Assembly (NCBI GenBank): GCA_002364245.1
Contig: DEXR01000038.1
Location: 72,948 to 85,215, forward strand
Direction of reading: 5' to 3'
DNA length: 12,268 bases
DNA from: Flavobacteriaceae bacterium UBA3179
Lineage (GTDB): Bacteria; Bacteroidota; Bacteroidia; Flavobacteriales; Flavobacteriaceae
Under the pieces are notes generated by a model. It was not told the DNA's origin, searched no databases, and worked only from the letters and a program-made list of their open reading frames with translations. How positions within the stretch are numbered: position 1 is the stretch's first letter; every line of letters starts with the position of its first letter. Positions 1 through 7,398 of this stretch are shown here, one piece after another. Both the position numbers and the translations under genes were made by a program.

Positions 1-1815
1 GCATCTGCAGCGATTCAACTTTCTGACTTTCCTTTTGAATGTGCTATTTCTGAAGCACGCGTAGGACGTGTAAACGGTGAGTTCATCATTAACCCAAGTC
101 GTGCACAGTTAGCGGAGTCTGACATCGATATGATGATTGGAGCTTCAGCAGAATCTGTAATGATGGTCGAAGGTGAAATGAAGGAAATTAGCGAAGAAGA
201 AATGGTAGAAGCCATTAAGTTCGCTCACGAACACATTAAAAACCAGATAGACGCACAAATGCGTTTAGCTGATGCCTTTGGTAGAAAAGAAGTGCGTGAA
301 TACGAAACAGAAGGAAATGAAGATGCTGATCTAGAAAAGAAAATCCATGATATGGCATACGACAAAGTGTACGCCGTAGCTAAAGCAGGCTCTTCAAAGC
401 ACGAAAGAGGCGCAGCATTTTCTGAAATAAAAGAAGAAATTAAAGCCACTTTTTCTGAAGAAGAATTAGAAGAATTTGGTGATTTAGTTTCAGATTATTA
501 CCGTAAAACTGAAAAAGCTGCCATTCGCGACCTAACCTTAAACGAAGGAATGCGTCTAGATGGTAGAAAAACAGACGAAATTAGACCAATTTGGTGTGAA
601 GTAGACTACTTACCATCAACACACGGTTCTTCTATTTTTACACGTGGAGAAACACAGGCATTGGCAACGGTTACTTTGGGTACTTCGAGAGAAGCTAACC
701 AGATTGACATGCCGTCGTATGAAGGCGAAGAAACATTCTACCTTCATTATAACTTCCCACCATTCTGTACTGGAGAAGCAAGACCAATCCGCGGGACATC
801 TCGTAGAGAAATCGGTCACGGTAACTTAGCACAACGTGCATTAAAAGGTATGATCCCTGAAGATTGCCCTTATACTGTTCGTGTAGTTTCAGAAGTATTA
901 GAATCTAACGGTTCTTCTTCTATGGCTACTGTATGTAGTGGTACTATGGCGTTGATGGATGCTGGTGTTCAATTAAAGAAACCTGTTTCTGGTATTGCAA
1001 TGGGATTAATTTCTGATGCAGATTCTGGAAAATACGCAGTGCTTTCTGATATTTTAGGAGATGAAGATCACTTAGGTGATATGGACTTTAAAGTAACCGG
1101 AACGGCAGATGGTATCACCGCTTGCCAGATGGACATTAAAGTAAAAGGTCTTTCATATGAAATTCTTGTAAAAGCTTTAAAACAAGCTGCAGATGGAAGG
1201 TTACATATTCTTGAGAAGTTAACTGACACTATTTCTGCACCAAATGCAGATGTAAAATCACACGCACCAAAAATGGTTACAGTTAAAATTCCAAATGAAT
1301 ATATTGGAGCTTTAATTGGTCCAGGCGGAAAAGTAATTCAAGAGCTTCAAAAAGAAACAGATACAACTATTGTTATTAATGAAGATCCTGAAACAGAAGA
1401 AGGAATTGTTGAAATTCTTGGAACTGGACAAGAGGGAATCGATGCTGTATTAGCTAAAATTGACTCGATTACTTTTAAACCTGAAGTAGGAAGCGTTTAC
1501 GAAGTTAAAGTAATCAAGATACTTGATTTTGGAGCTGTAGTAGAATATGTTGAAGCACCTGGCAATGAAGTATTGTTGCACATTTCTGAGCTAGCTTGGG
1601 ATCGAACCGATAACGTAACCGATGTTGTAAACATGGGCGATGTGATCGACGTGAAATATTTTGGTATTGATAAGAGAACTAGAAAAGAGAAAGTTTCTAA
1701 AAAAGCACTTGAGCCAAAACCAGAAGGCTATCAAGAGCGTAAAAGCAGTGGTGGAAGCCGTGACAACAATAGAGGTCGCGATAACCGAAACCGCGATAAT
1801 AAGAGAAGAGACTAA
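1..1815 (+). CDS. pnp: Polynucleotide phosphorylase, 5'-truncated by the window edge
   Basis: Phosphorolytic 3'-5' exoribonuclease that degrades RNA to nucleoside diphosphates in the cytoplasm. The frame is open from base 1 and reads 604 residues to TAA, so roughly the first 140 residues of a normal ~740-residue enzyme lie outside the window. In-window order: end of the first RNase PH domain ([15 protein letters not shown] near residues 20-40), the helical linker (about 80-165), the second RNase PH domain ([13 protein letters not shown] from about 185), a KH domain with the GPGG loop at 440-443, an S1 domain (about 497-565) and an Arg/Asn/Asp-rich tail. By alignment from memory, D356, D362 and K364 (in [12 protein letters not shown]) correspond to E. 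coli D486, D492 and K494, the metal-binding active site, so the enzyme looks catalytically intact. ATGs near 130 are internal codons. A strong terminator follows the stop. Confidence 0.98.
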   Translation, partial: ASAAIQLSDFPFECAISEARVGRVNGEFIINPSRAQLAESDIDMMIGASAESVMMVEGEMKEISEEEMVEAIKFAHEHIKNQIDAQMRLADAFGRKEVREYETEGNEDADLEKKIHDMAYDKVYAVAKAGSSKHERGAAFSEIKEEIKATFSEEELEEFGDLVSDYYRKTEKAAIRDLTLNEGMRLDGRKTDEIRPIWCEVDYLPSTHGSSIFTRGETQALATVTLGTSREANQIDMPSYEGEETFYLHYNFPPFCTGEARPIRGTSRREIGHGNLAQRALKGMIPEDCPYTVRVVSEVLESNGSSSMATVCSGTMALMDAGVQLKKPVSGIAMGLISDADSGKYAVLSDILGDEDHLGDMDFKVTGTADGITACQMDIKVKGLSYEILVKALKQAADGRLHILEKLTDTISAPNADVKSHAPKMVTVKIPNEYIGALIGPGGKVIQELQKETDTTIVINEDPETEEGIVEILGTGQEGIDAVLAKIDSITFKPEVGSVYEVKVIKILDFGAVVEYVEAPGNEVLLHISELAWDRTDNVTDVVNMGDVIDVKYFGIDKRTRKEKVSKKALEPKPEGYQERKSSGGSRDNNRGRDNRNRDNKRRD

Positions 1816-1836
1816 ATTTTCTTCATCATAAACTTT

Positions 1837-1867
1837 AAAACGCCTTCTTTTAAGAAGGCGTTTTTTT
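1837..1867 (+). terminator. Rho-independent terminator of pnp
   Basis: CGCCTTCTT (1841-1849) pairs with AAGAAGGCG (1852-1860). The AAAA before the stem pairs with the start of a seven-T run (1861-1867). It begins 21 nt after the pnp stop codon. The A and T tracts flank both sides of the stem, so it might also work on the opposite strand, but no gene there needs it. Confidence 0.93.
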
Positions 1868-1868
1868 A

Positions 1869-1915
1869 TCTGCCAATATAGCAGAATACCCATTATGGCA
1901 GACAAATACTGCCAT
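1869..1915 (+). repeat. Three alternating TGCCA/TGGCA arms able to form competing hairpins
   Basis: TCTGCCA (1869-1875) is the reverse complement of TGGCAGA (1896-1902). The overlapping segment ATGGCAG (1895-1901) is the reverse complement of CTGCCAT (1909-1915). The middle arm can therefore pair with either neighbour but not both: a 7-bp stem with a 20-nt loop, or a 7-bp stem with a 7-nt loop. It lies directly after the pnp terminator and about 175 nt before proC. The pairing is visible in the sequence; a regulatory role is only a guess. Confidence 0.4.
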
Positions 1916-2089
1916 TTCTGCACCAACCTATTTTTAGTTAAAAAATTAACAATTAATTAATGAAAGTAGCTTAACTACTGTGTTTGTTGAGTTTATTGGA
2001 ATAAATAATCAAATAATTCCGAATATTTCAAATACTCAGGTTTCTCGTATGGTCCTTGCACCCTATAGACCAAACAATTAAATAAAATT
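1916..2089 (+). other. Non-coding leader region upstream of proC
   Basis: No gene is visible between the pnp terminator and proC. A good TAnnTTTG promoter was not found; TGTGTTTG at 1979-1986 is a one-mismatch candidate without a convincing -33 partner. Two small stems are visible: AGTAG/CTACT (1965-1969 with 1975-1979) and TGGTC/GACCA (2050-2054 with 2068-2072). A copy of the proC start context, AACAATTA followed by ATGAAAGTA, occurs at 1948-1968. There it gives a four-codon reading frame (Met-Lys-Val-Ala, stop at 1972-1974). Confidence 0.4.
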
Positions 2090-2890
2090 ATGAAAGTATT
2101 AGTTATTGGTGCAGGAAATATGGGATTAACCTACGCCGAAGGTATGGCAAAATCGCCTTACTTGAACAGAAGAAATTTAATGATATTTGATGTTTCACCA
2201 GAAAAAACGGAAGCATTGAGTGCCATTCCGCATTTTGATGCGTATGAAAACTTAGAAGACTGTCTGCCAAAAGCAGATGTAGTTTTTGTTGCGGTAAAAC
2301 CATACCATAGTGAAGACCTTTTTAAAACCATGAAAGATCAAGTCAATCAAGATCAGGTTTTTGTTTCTTTAATGGCTGGAATAACCATAGAGAGTATTCA
2401 GAAAGGACTAGGTATTAAAAAGGTAATCCGTACAATGCCCAATTTACCAGCAAAGGTAGGTAAAGGGGTTACTTCGTTTACTGAATCTAAAGAAGTAAGC
2501 CGCATAGAACTAATTATGGTTCGCAACTTATTAGACACTACTGGCGAAGCCATTCACGTAGAAAATGAAAACTTTATAAATGCCTCTACTGGTATTTCAG
2601 GAAGTGGACCTGCATATGTTTTCTATTTTATGCAATCAATGCTAGAAGCAGCCTTAAAAATGGGATTTTCAGAAAACGATTCAAAAGTACTGGTTTCCCA
2701 AACTTTTGAAGGCGCTGTTGCACTCTTCAACGATTCAGATCTATCGCCAAATAGTTGGATGGATAGAGTTGCTTCAAAAGGAGGAACAACCCGTGCCGCT
2801 TTAGATTCTATGGAAGACAATAATATTAAAGAGTTAATTAAAGAAGCTGCTTACGCAGCATTTAACCGAGCTACAGAGCTTGGACAATAA
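2090..2890 (+). CDS. proC: Pyrroline-5-carboxylate reductase
   Basis: NAD(P)H-dependent reduction of 1-pyrroline-5-carboxylate to L-proline, the last step of proline synthesis, in the cytoplasm. The 266 residues match the family length. An N-terminal Rossmann fold opens with VIGAGNMG (residues about 5-12). The segment RTMPNLPAKVGKG corresponds to the conserved RxMPNxPxxxG motif. The C-terminal helical dimerisation domain carries the ProC signature (ISGSGPAYVFYF ... ASKGGTTRAAL). The ATG at 2090 places the nucleotide-binding strand at the normal distance from the N-terminus. There is no clear Shine-Dalgarno sequence, as is usual in this phylum. It is the first gene of a tight proC-proB-proA run: the proB ATG is 22 nt after its stop and no terminator intervenes. 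Confidence 0.97.
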   Translation: MKVLVIGAGNMGLTYAEGMAKSPYLNRRNLMIFDVSPEKTEALSAIPHFDAYENLEDCLPKADVVFVAVKPYHSEDLFKTMKDQVNQDQVFVSLMAGITIESIQKGLGIKKVIRTMPNLPAKVGKGVTSFTESKEVSRIELIMVRNLLDTTGEAIHVENENFINASTGISGSGPAYVFYFMQSMLEAALKMGFSENDSKVLVSQTFEGAVALFNDSDLSPNSWMDRVASKGGTTRAALDSMEDNNIKELIKEAAYAAFNRATELGQ

Positions 2891-2912
2891 ACTAAACATT
2901 AAAACAAACAAC

Positions 2913-3683
2913 ATGAGGAAAAAACGAGTGGTTATAAAAGTAGGAACCAACGTTATGACGAATAAGGACAACCGCATTGTAGGACCCATTTTAAATGAGT
3001 TGGTTCGACAAATTGCCGAATTGTACGAAAATGATATTGAGCCCATTTTGGTCTCTTCAGGATCTGCAATTGCCGGAAAGGAAGTGCTAGGAGATTGCTC
3101 TTCAGACGATCCTTCTACCCGTAGGCAAATATTCTCTGCAGTTGGACAACCGCGTATGATGCGCCATTACTACAGCCTGTTCCACGATCACGGAATGCGC
3201 TGTGCACAAGTATTGGCCACTAAACGTGATTTTGCACCAGGCAAACACCGTGAAAACATGATTAATTGTTATGAAGGGTTAATGAAAGAAGGTGTTGTGC
3301 CTATTGCAAATGAGGATGACGCTGTTTCCTTAAAAATGTCAATGTTCAGTGATAATGACGAGTTGGCAAGTTTAGTAGCCGAATTAACCCAGGCTGATGC
3401 ATTAATCTTGTTAACAGATACTGATGGCCTATATACTGGTCACCCAGATGATGATGACTCAGAAAAACTGGCACAAGTTCGACACAATCAAAACGTGGAG
3501 AAATATGTTCAGAAAAATGAAAAAGGTGAAGGTGAAGGCCGTGGTGGTATGAAGTCTAAACTAAAAATAGCAAAAGAAACAGCTCGTAAAGACATTCCAA
3601 CCTTTATAGCCAATGGAAAGCGTAAAAATGTAATTGTTGAGCTATTAGAAGGTAAAGACGTAGGAACCCGTTTTTACGCGTAA
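2913..3683 (+). CDS. proB: Glutamate 5-kinase, short form without PUA domain
   Basis: ATP-dependent phosphorylation of L-glutamate to gamma-glutamyl phosphate, the first and usually proline-inhibited step of proline synthesis. The protein has 256 residues from the ATG at 2913. Amino-acid-kinase fold motifs are in order: VVIKVGTNVMT near the N-terminus, ILVSSGSAIAGKE, NEDDAVS, the FSDNDELASLVA segment (substrate/Mg region), LLTDTDGLYTGHP, and GRGGMKSKLKIA (the family GxGGMxTKxxAA motif). The protein stops after the kinase domain, so the ~100-residue RNA-binding-like PUA domain of the E. coli enzyme is absent. An in-frame TTG at 2880 would add 11 residues and overlap proC. The ATG is preferred because the kinase strand begins immediately after it. 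It lies between proC and proA, probably in one transcript. Confidence 0.95.
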   Translation: MRKKRVVIKVGTNVMTNKDNRIVGPILNELVRQIAELYENDIEPILVSSGSAIAGKEVLGDCSSDDPSTRRQIFSAVGQPRMMRHYYSLFHDHGMRCAQVLATKRDFAPGKHRENMINCYEGLMKEGVVPIANEDDAVSLKMSMFSDNDELASLVAELTQADALILLTDTDGLYTGHPDDDDSEKLAQVRHNQNVEKYVQKNEKGEGEGRGGMKSKLKIAKETARKDIPTFIANGKRKNVIVELLEGKDVGTRFYA

Positions 3684-3717
3684 CACAAACTAATTATAAA
3701 TTTAGAAAGAAAGAAAT

Positions 3718-4917
3718 ATGCAATTGATAGACACAAAAACAAAAAACAACGTACTGGAAAGTATGATCTCTATTCTCGATAAGAGAAGAGCAGACATCTT
3801 AGAAGCCAATAAAAAGGATTTAGAAGCTTTTACTAGAGATGACCAAGCTTTATATGACCGCTTAGTGGTAAACGATGCGAAAGTAGATGGCATGATAAAA
3901 GCCATTTCAGAAGTAAAAAATCAAGAAGATCCTGTAAATAAAGAGATTTCAAGTCTTACATTAGACAGTGGGCTTGAGATTAACAACAGAACAGCACCAT
4001 TTGGGACGATTATGATTATTTATGAATCAAGACCAGATGTAACTATTGAAGCTGCTGTACTTGCATTTAAAGCCAATAATAAAATATTGCTGAAAGGTGG
4101 TAAAGAAGCCTATCACAGTAATGTGATATTGGTAGATTGCTGGCATCAAGCCTTAAAAGAAAACAATCTTACAAAAGATTGGATCAAGATGCTGCAAATG
4201 AACCGTGAACAAACGCAAGAATTCTTGCGAAACCCTGATGAGCAATTAGACCTTATTGTACCACGTGGTGGTGAGCGATTAATTCAGTTTGTGAAAGAAC
4301 ACGCTAAATGCGCAGTTTTAATTAGCGGTAGAGGAAACAATTTCCTATATGTACACAAAGATGCTGACTGGAAAAAAACAATTGAAGTTATTATCAATGC
4401 GAAAACTGATAAAATTTCAGGATGTAATGCACTTGATAAGGTGTTAGTTGATAAAAACTTACCAAATTACGAAGAGAAGCTTCAAGAATTGAAAAAAGTA
4501 CTTACGGCTTCAGATGTAGAAGTAATTGTAGATGACGAAGTGAAAAAAGTATTGACAGACTCTGAAGTCATTCTAGATAAAAAAGTTTGGTTTGAAGAGT
4601 TTTTAGCACTTAAAATTGCTATTGGTGCCGTTGACAGTTTAGATGATGCGATTGAAAAGATTAACCATTACAGTGGTGGTCACTCAAGCGCTATTCTAAC
4701 CGAAGACAAAGAAGCTGCTAAAAAGTTTATGGAACACATAGACAGTGCAGCAGTATACCACAATGCCTCTACCCGATTCACCGATGGTGGACAAATGGGC
4801 GTAGGTGCAGAGTTAGCAATTAGTACAGACAAATTACACCATCGCGGGCCTTTAGGTCTTAAGCAATTGGTGACAAACAAATATTACGTATTTGGTGATG
4901 GTCACGTAAGAGTGTAA
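3718..4917 (+). CDS. proA: Glutamate-5-semialdehyde dehydrogenase (gamma-glutamyl phosphate reductase)
   Basis: NADPH-dependent reduction of gamma-glutamyl phosphate, the ProB product, to glutamate-5-semialdehyde, which cyclises to the ProC substrate. 399 residues, slightly shorter than the 417 of E. coli. Aldehyde-dehydrogenase fold with IIYESRPDVT, LLKGGKEA and VPRGGERLI. The catalytic cysteine is C236 in GCNALD. The C-terminal signature NASTRFTDGGQMGVGAEL ... RGPLGLKQLVT ... YVFGDGHVR is complete. The segment usually written GxGxCHxYVD reads GRGNNFLYVH here, so the conserved Cys-His pair is Asn-Phe; this may be lineage-typical. A purine-rich stretch, AGAAAGAAA, precedes the ATG. It starts 34 nt after proB and is followed by a strong terminator, closing the proCBA operon. 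Confidence 0.97.
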   Translation: MQLIDTKTKNNVLESMISILDKRRADILEANKKDLEAFTRDDQALYDRLVVNDAKVDGMIKAISEVKNQEDPVNKEISSLTLDSGLEINNRTAPFGTIMIIYESRPDVTIEAAVLAFKANNKILLKGGKEAYHSNVILVDCWHQALKENNLTKDWIKMLQMNREQTQEFLRNPDEQLDLIVPRGGERLIQFVKEHAKCAVLISGRGNNFLYVHKDADWKKTIEVIINAKTDKISGCNALDKVLVDKNLPNYEEKLQELKKVLTASDVEVIVDDEVKKVLTDSEVILDKKVWFEEFLALKIAIGAVDSLDDAIEKINHYSGGHSSAILTEDKEAAKKFMEHIDSAAVYHNASTRFTDGGQMGVGAELAISTDKLHHRGPLGLKQLVTNKYYVFGDGHVRV

Positions 4918-4940
4918 AAAGCCAATACACCGAAAGTCAA

Positions 4941-4969
4941 ACAGCCTCTTCAAAAGAGGCTGTTTTTTT
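4941..4969 (+). terminator. Rho-independent terminator of the proCBA operon
   Basis: A perfect 10-bp stem, ACAGCCTCTT (4941-4950) with AAGAGGCTGT (4954-4963), a three-base CAA loop and a seven-T run (4963-4969). It begins 23 nt after the proA stop. The rest of the gap to 5051 is AT-rich and showed no convincing promoter match. Confidence 0.95.
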
Positions 4970-5051
4970 ATGTTTAATATTTTTTTTTAAGTTCTACGCA
5001 ACTTTTTCATAAAAGCTACACTATTAAGAAAGAACTATTAAACAATTAAAT

Positions 5052-6086
5052 ATGAAAACCACATTTCAACTACTATTCTTGGCTTTAACCTTATTTACTT
5101 TTTCTTGTGATAGCGACTCTATTGAAAAAGTTCCAGTTAATACAGATGTTGTTGATATAGAACTGTACGATTTAATAAAAAGGATTCCAACCGAAGATGA
5201 AGAAACCTCAATTAATTGTATTGAATTTAATTACTGGTTCAATTTATTTGTTTTTGACGAAAACATGAATTTAATCAATACAATACCTATTATAAATAAT
5301 GAGCAATTTAGTGAAGTACTTGGGAGTATTCAAGACAATCATTCAATTAGCTTAAGCTACCCCATAACTGGCGAATTAAGCAGTGGCGAAACCATTGAAA
5401 TAACCAATAATGAAGAATTAAAAGAAAGTATCGACTCTTGCCAAAAGGACGAAATATTAACCGATTGCAATGGTGCTTTAACTACAGAAAATTGTATTTG
5501 GGATGTTACAGAGCCCGGTAATCCAAATGGTATATACTCTGACTCTTATTTCCAAATAACGCAGGGCGGCAACGCTACTTTTCATCACAACAGTAAAGCT
5601 TACTTTGGCAATTGGACCACTTATTTTTTTGAAGACCAACTTCATCTTAATATCTTTTTAAATGACACTGGAGCAATTGGAGCTGACTGGAATTTTGATT
5701 GGGAATTAGACTATACAAGCGACACTTCAATGATTATCAGTAATGACACAAGTTTGTTTAACATTGCTATAAACTGCAATTTACCATGTAAAGAAACTAC
5801 TTATACAAGCTGTGAATTTGAAGACAATCCTGGTTTTGCCGAGTTCAATTTAAAGGACTATTTAGCATGCTTGGAAATTTCCCCATTTAGCAATGACGTA
5901 AAAACGCTACAATTTTCATTTTATGAAACAGAAGAAGATGCTGAAAATGGGACAAATGAAATTTCAGGAGGAAATTATACAAACACAACAAATCCACAGC
6001 AAATATTTATTCGTGCTGAAGATGAAAAATCTGGAAGCTTAATCAACATATTTCAGTTTACAATAGAAGCTATTTCATGTCCATAA
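5052..6086 (+). CDS. Three-part surface lipoprotein of unknown function
   Basis: 344 residues. A signal peptide with hydrophobic core (LLFLALTLFTF) ends in a lipobox-like FTFSC, with the lipidated cysteine at C19. Acidic residues follow (DSDS), resembling the Bacteroidota lipoprotein export signal for surface display. Mature part, three regions. About 50-130 resembles a module frequent in Bacteroidota lipoproteins (SYPITGELSSGETIEI ... NNEELKESIDSC). About 135-245 starts at a CNGAL segment, is rich in Trp, Tyr and aromatic beta-strands (FGNWTTYFF, DWNFDWELDY) and may be a lipocalin-like barrel. About 250-343 resembles a single copy of the repeat found in T9SS/gliding-motility-associated adhesins (FYETEEDAENGTNE ... 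YTNTTNPQQIFIRAED). No T9SS sorting domain is present. It lies 56 nt upstream of the ECF sigma gene with no strong terminator between. The module assignments are recalled family patterns, not searches. Confidence 0.75.
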   Translation: MKTTFQLLFLALTLFTFSCDSDSIEKVPVNTDVVDIELYDLIKRIPTEDEETSINCIEFNYWFNLFVFDENMNLINTIPIINNEQFSEVLGSIQDNHSISLSYPITGELSSGETIEITNNEELKESIDSCQKDEILTDCNGALTTENCIWDVTEPGNPNGIYSDSYFQITQGGNATFHHNSKAYFGNWTTYFFEDQLHLNIFLNDTGAIGADWNFDWELDYTSDTSMIISNDTSLFNIAINCNLPCKETTYTSCEFEDNPGFAEFNLKDYLACLEISPFSNDVKTLQFSFYETEEDAENGTNEISGGNYTNTTNPQQIFIRAEDEKSGSLINIFQFTIEAISCP

Positions 6087-6142
6087 TAAATTAAAAAATC
6101 ATTTTCTTTTTACTACTTTAAGCCAAAGTAAAAAATGAGTAT

Positions 6143-6694
6143 TTGAATATAAAAGATTTAATAAAACGATGTAAAAAAAATGATCGAGCAGCTCAAAATG
6201 AACTGTTCGAAAAGTACAAAAACACCCTTTATTTTTTATCATTGAAATATTGTAGAAATGAAGCAGATGCCGAAGACAATACCCACGACGCTTTTATCAC
6301 CATTTTTGAAAAGATAAAAAGTTTTAAAGGGAAAGGTTCTTTTGAAGGATGGATGAAACGAATTACCATCTATAAAGCAATTGCTAAATACAAAACGAGA
6401 AAACCTATAGCCGTTGATTATAAAAACGATCTTTTAGAAGACACAACCATAGAAAAAGATACCATGAATTTACCCCTTGAAACATTGCTGCATATGGTTC
6501 AAAAACTGCCCGATCAATATAGGTTGGTTTTCAATTTGTATCAACTGGATGGGTTTTCCCATAAAGAAGTAGCAAAACTACTATCTATATCTGAAAGCAC
6601 TTCAAAATCTAATTACCATCGAGCGAAACAAATTTTAAAAGATGCTATTTTAAAACAGAAAAACAACCCAAAAAAATTGTATGATGGAGCATAA
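6143..6694 (+). CDS. ECF-type RNA polymerase sigma factor
   Basis: Two-domain alternative sigma factor that redirects RNA polymerase to a stress or surface-response regulon. 183 residues. Region 2 spans about 20-87 (LFEKYKNTLYFLSLKYC, DAFITIFEKIKSFKG, FEGWMKRI). Region 4 spans about 110-170, with LPDQYRLVFNLYQLDGFSHKEVAKLL and the recognition helix SESTSKSNYHRAK. Region 3 is absent, as in all ECF factors. The start is odd. No in-frame ATG lies between the upstream in-frame stop (6119) and the domain, so TTG at 6143 is used. An out-of-frame ATG at 6135 gives a three-codon frame whose TGA (6144-6146) overlaps this TTG. A stem TACTTT/AAAGTA (6114-6119 with 6125-6130) sits just upstream. Its 3' end overlaps the next gene by 14 nt, implying coupled translation. 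Confidence 0.93.
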   Translation: MNIKDLIKRCKKNDRAAQNELFEKYKNTLYFLSLKYCRNEADAEDNTHDAFITIFEKIKSFKGKGSFEGWMKRITIYKAIAKYKTRKPIAVDYKNDLLEDTTIEKDTMNLPLETLLHMVQKLPDQYRLVFNLYQLDGFSHKEVAKLLSISESTSKSNYHRAKQILKDAILKQKNNPKKLYDGA

Positions 6695-7310
6695 AAAAGA
6701 CATAGGAACTTTATTTAAAGAAAAGCTCCAAAATAAAGAAACAAAGATTAAAAGCGGCCTTTGGGAAAAGGTAGATGCTTCATTAACACAAAGAGTAAAA
6801 AAACGCAGAAAAGCTTATTGGTCATGGGGGATAGCCACAGGGATTATAGTAACCACTGGAATAGTTTTAACAATTGTTTTTTCTGAAAACAATAATAAGC
6901 CAACACAGCAAGCAAACCCACTAACCACAGAAGTTGAAAACAATTTGAATAATTACAAAAAACCTGCAGTTTCAAAATTAGACTCAATTAAAAATGATTC
7001 TAAAACCGATAAAACAGAAGCATCAATTGAGATAGATTCAACACAAAAAAAATTACCTGAAACAACCATTGATAATTTTTCGAAAAGTTCAGAAAATTCT
7101 GAAGAAAACATCTCTACTATTGAAGAAAAAAAGGCTAGAAAATTAAAAGCAAAACATATTGAAAAGAGTTTTGATTCTTTCAGAAAAAAAACAGTCTATC
7201 GCTATTATAACAGCCATGACAGCACAATGATAGAAACAACCAATAAGGCTTTAATTGACAGTTTGACCAGACTTGAAAAAACCGAAAAAATACATGATTC
7301 AATAAAATAA
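6681..7310 (+). CDS. Single-pass membrane protein, probable anti-sigma factor
   Basis: 209 residues with three parts. A basic cytoplasmic N-terminus (about 1-47) contains a LWEKVDASL segment, similar to the short W-x-x-(I/V)-x-x-x-L motif of small membrane proteins encoded after ECF sigma genes in Bacteroidota. One transmembrane helix (about 48-67, WSWGIATGIIVTTGIVLTIV) is preceded by KKRRK, predicting a cytoplasmic N-terminus. The periplasmic tail of ~140 residues is rich in Lys, Glu, Ser, Thr and Asn and probably disordered or coiled. There are no cysteines, no FecR-like domain and no zinc motif. The ATG at 6681 overlaps the ECF gene by 14 nt; ATG 6684 is an equal alternative. Position, topology and overlap argue for an anti-sigma role: binding the ECF factor at the membrane. 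No family match was tested, so the function is inference. Confidence 0.7.
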   Translation: MMEHKKDIGTLFKEKLQNKETKIKSGLWEKVDASLTQRVKKRRKAYWSWGIATGIIVTTGIVLTIVFSENNNKPTQQANPLTTEVENNLNNYKKPAVSKLDSIKNDSKTDKTEASIEIDSTQKKLPETTIDNFSKSSENSEENISTIEEKKARKLKAKHIEKSFDSFRKKTVYRYYNSHDSTMIETTNKALIDSLTRLEKTEKIHDSIK

Positions 7311-7321
7311 TTTAACTTTTC

Positions 7322-7350
7322 TGTAACATTTACACACCTCTTTACGTATA
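7322..7350 (+). promoter_or_regulatory. Candidate ECF-type promoter upstream of rpoD
   Basis: TGTAAC (7322-7327), a 17-nt spacer, then CGTATA (7345-7350). The AAC in the -35 element and CGT in the -10 element are the common signature of ECF-dependent promoters (for example the TGTAAC-type -35 of B. subtilis SigX). Transcription would begin near 7357, about 40 nt before the rpoD ATG. No TAnnTTTG element is visible in this 88-nt gap. Which sigma factor reads it is unknown; the neighbouring ECF factor is the obvious candidate. Confidence 0.45.
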
Positions 7351-7398
7351 ATTAAATAGAAGGGTAAAATAAGCACCCGCAAACCTATTTAACACTAC

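Noticed and set aside
1739..1812. Repeated CGTGAC/CGCGAT units at the end of pnp considered as a DNA repeat
   Set aside because: They encode the Arg-Asp-Asn-rich C-terminal tail common in PNPases of this group; the units vary in length and follow the protein sequence.
1591..1926. 111-codon reading frame on the - strand
   Set aside because: It lies antisense to the pnp S1/tail coding sequence and crosses the terminator; the peptide shows no domain logic. It is a shadow of a certain gene.
2880..2912. TTG start for proB overlapping the end of proC
   Set aside because: It adds 11 Asn/Lys-rich residues before the normal kinase N-terminus. The ATG at 2913 sits directly before the conserved strand, so the extension is unlikely.
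6104..6134. Possible terminator between the lipoprotein and ECF genes
   Set aside because: The TACTTT/AAAGTA stem is short, AT-rich and followed by A residues rather than a T-run, so it is not a credible terminator on the + strand.
7363..7379. GGGT/ACCC mini-hairpin in the rpoD leader as a riboswitch or attenuator
   Set aside because: Only four pairs with a nine-base loop and no T-run; too weak to call.
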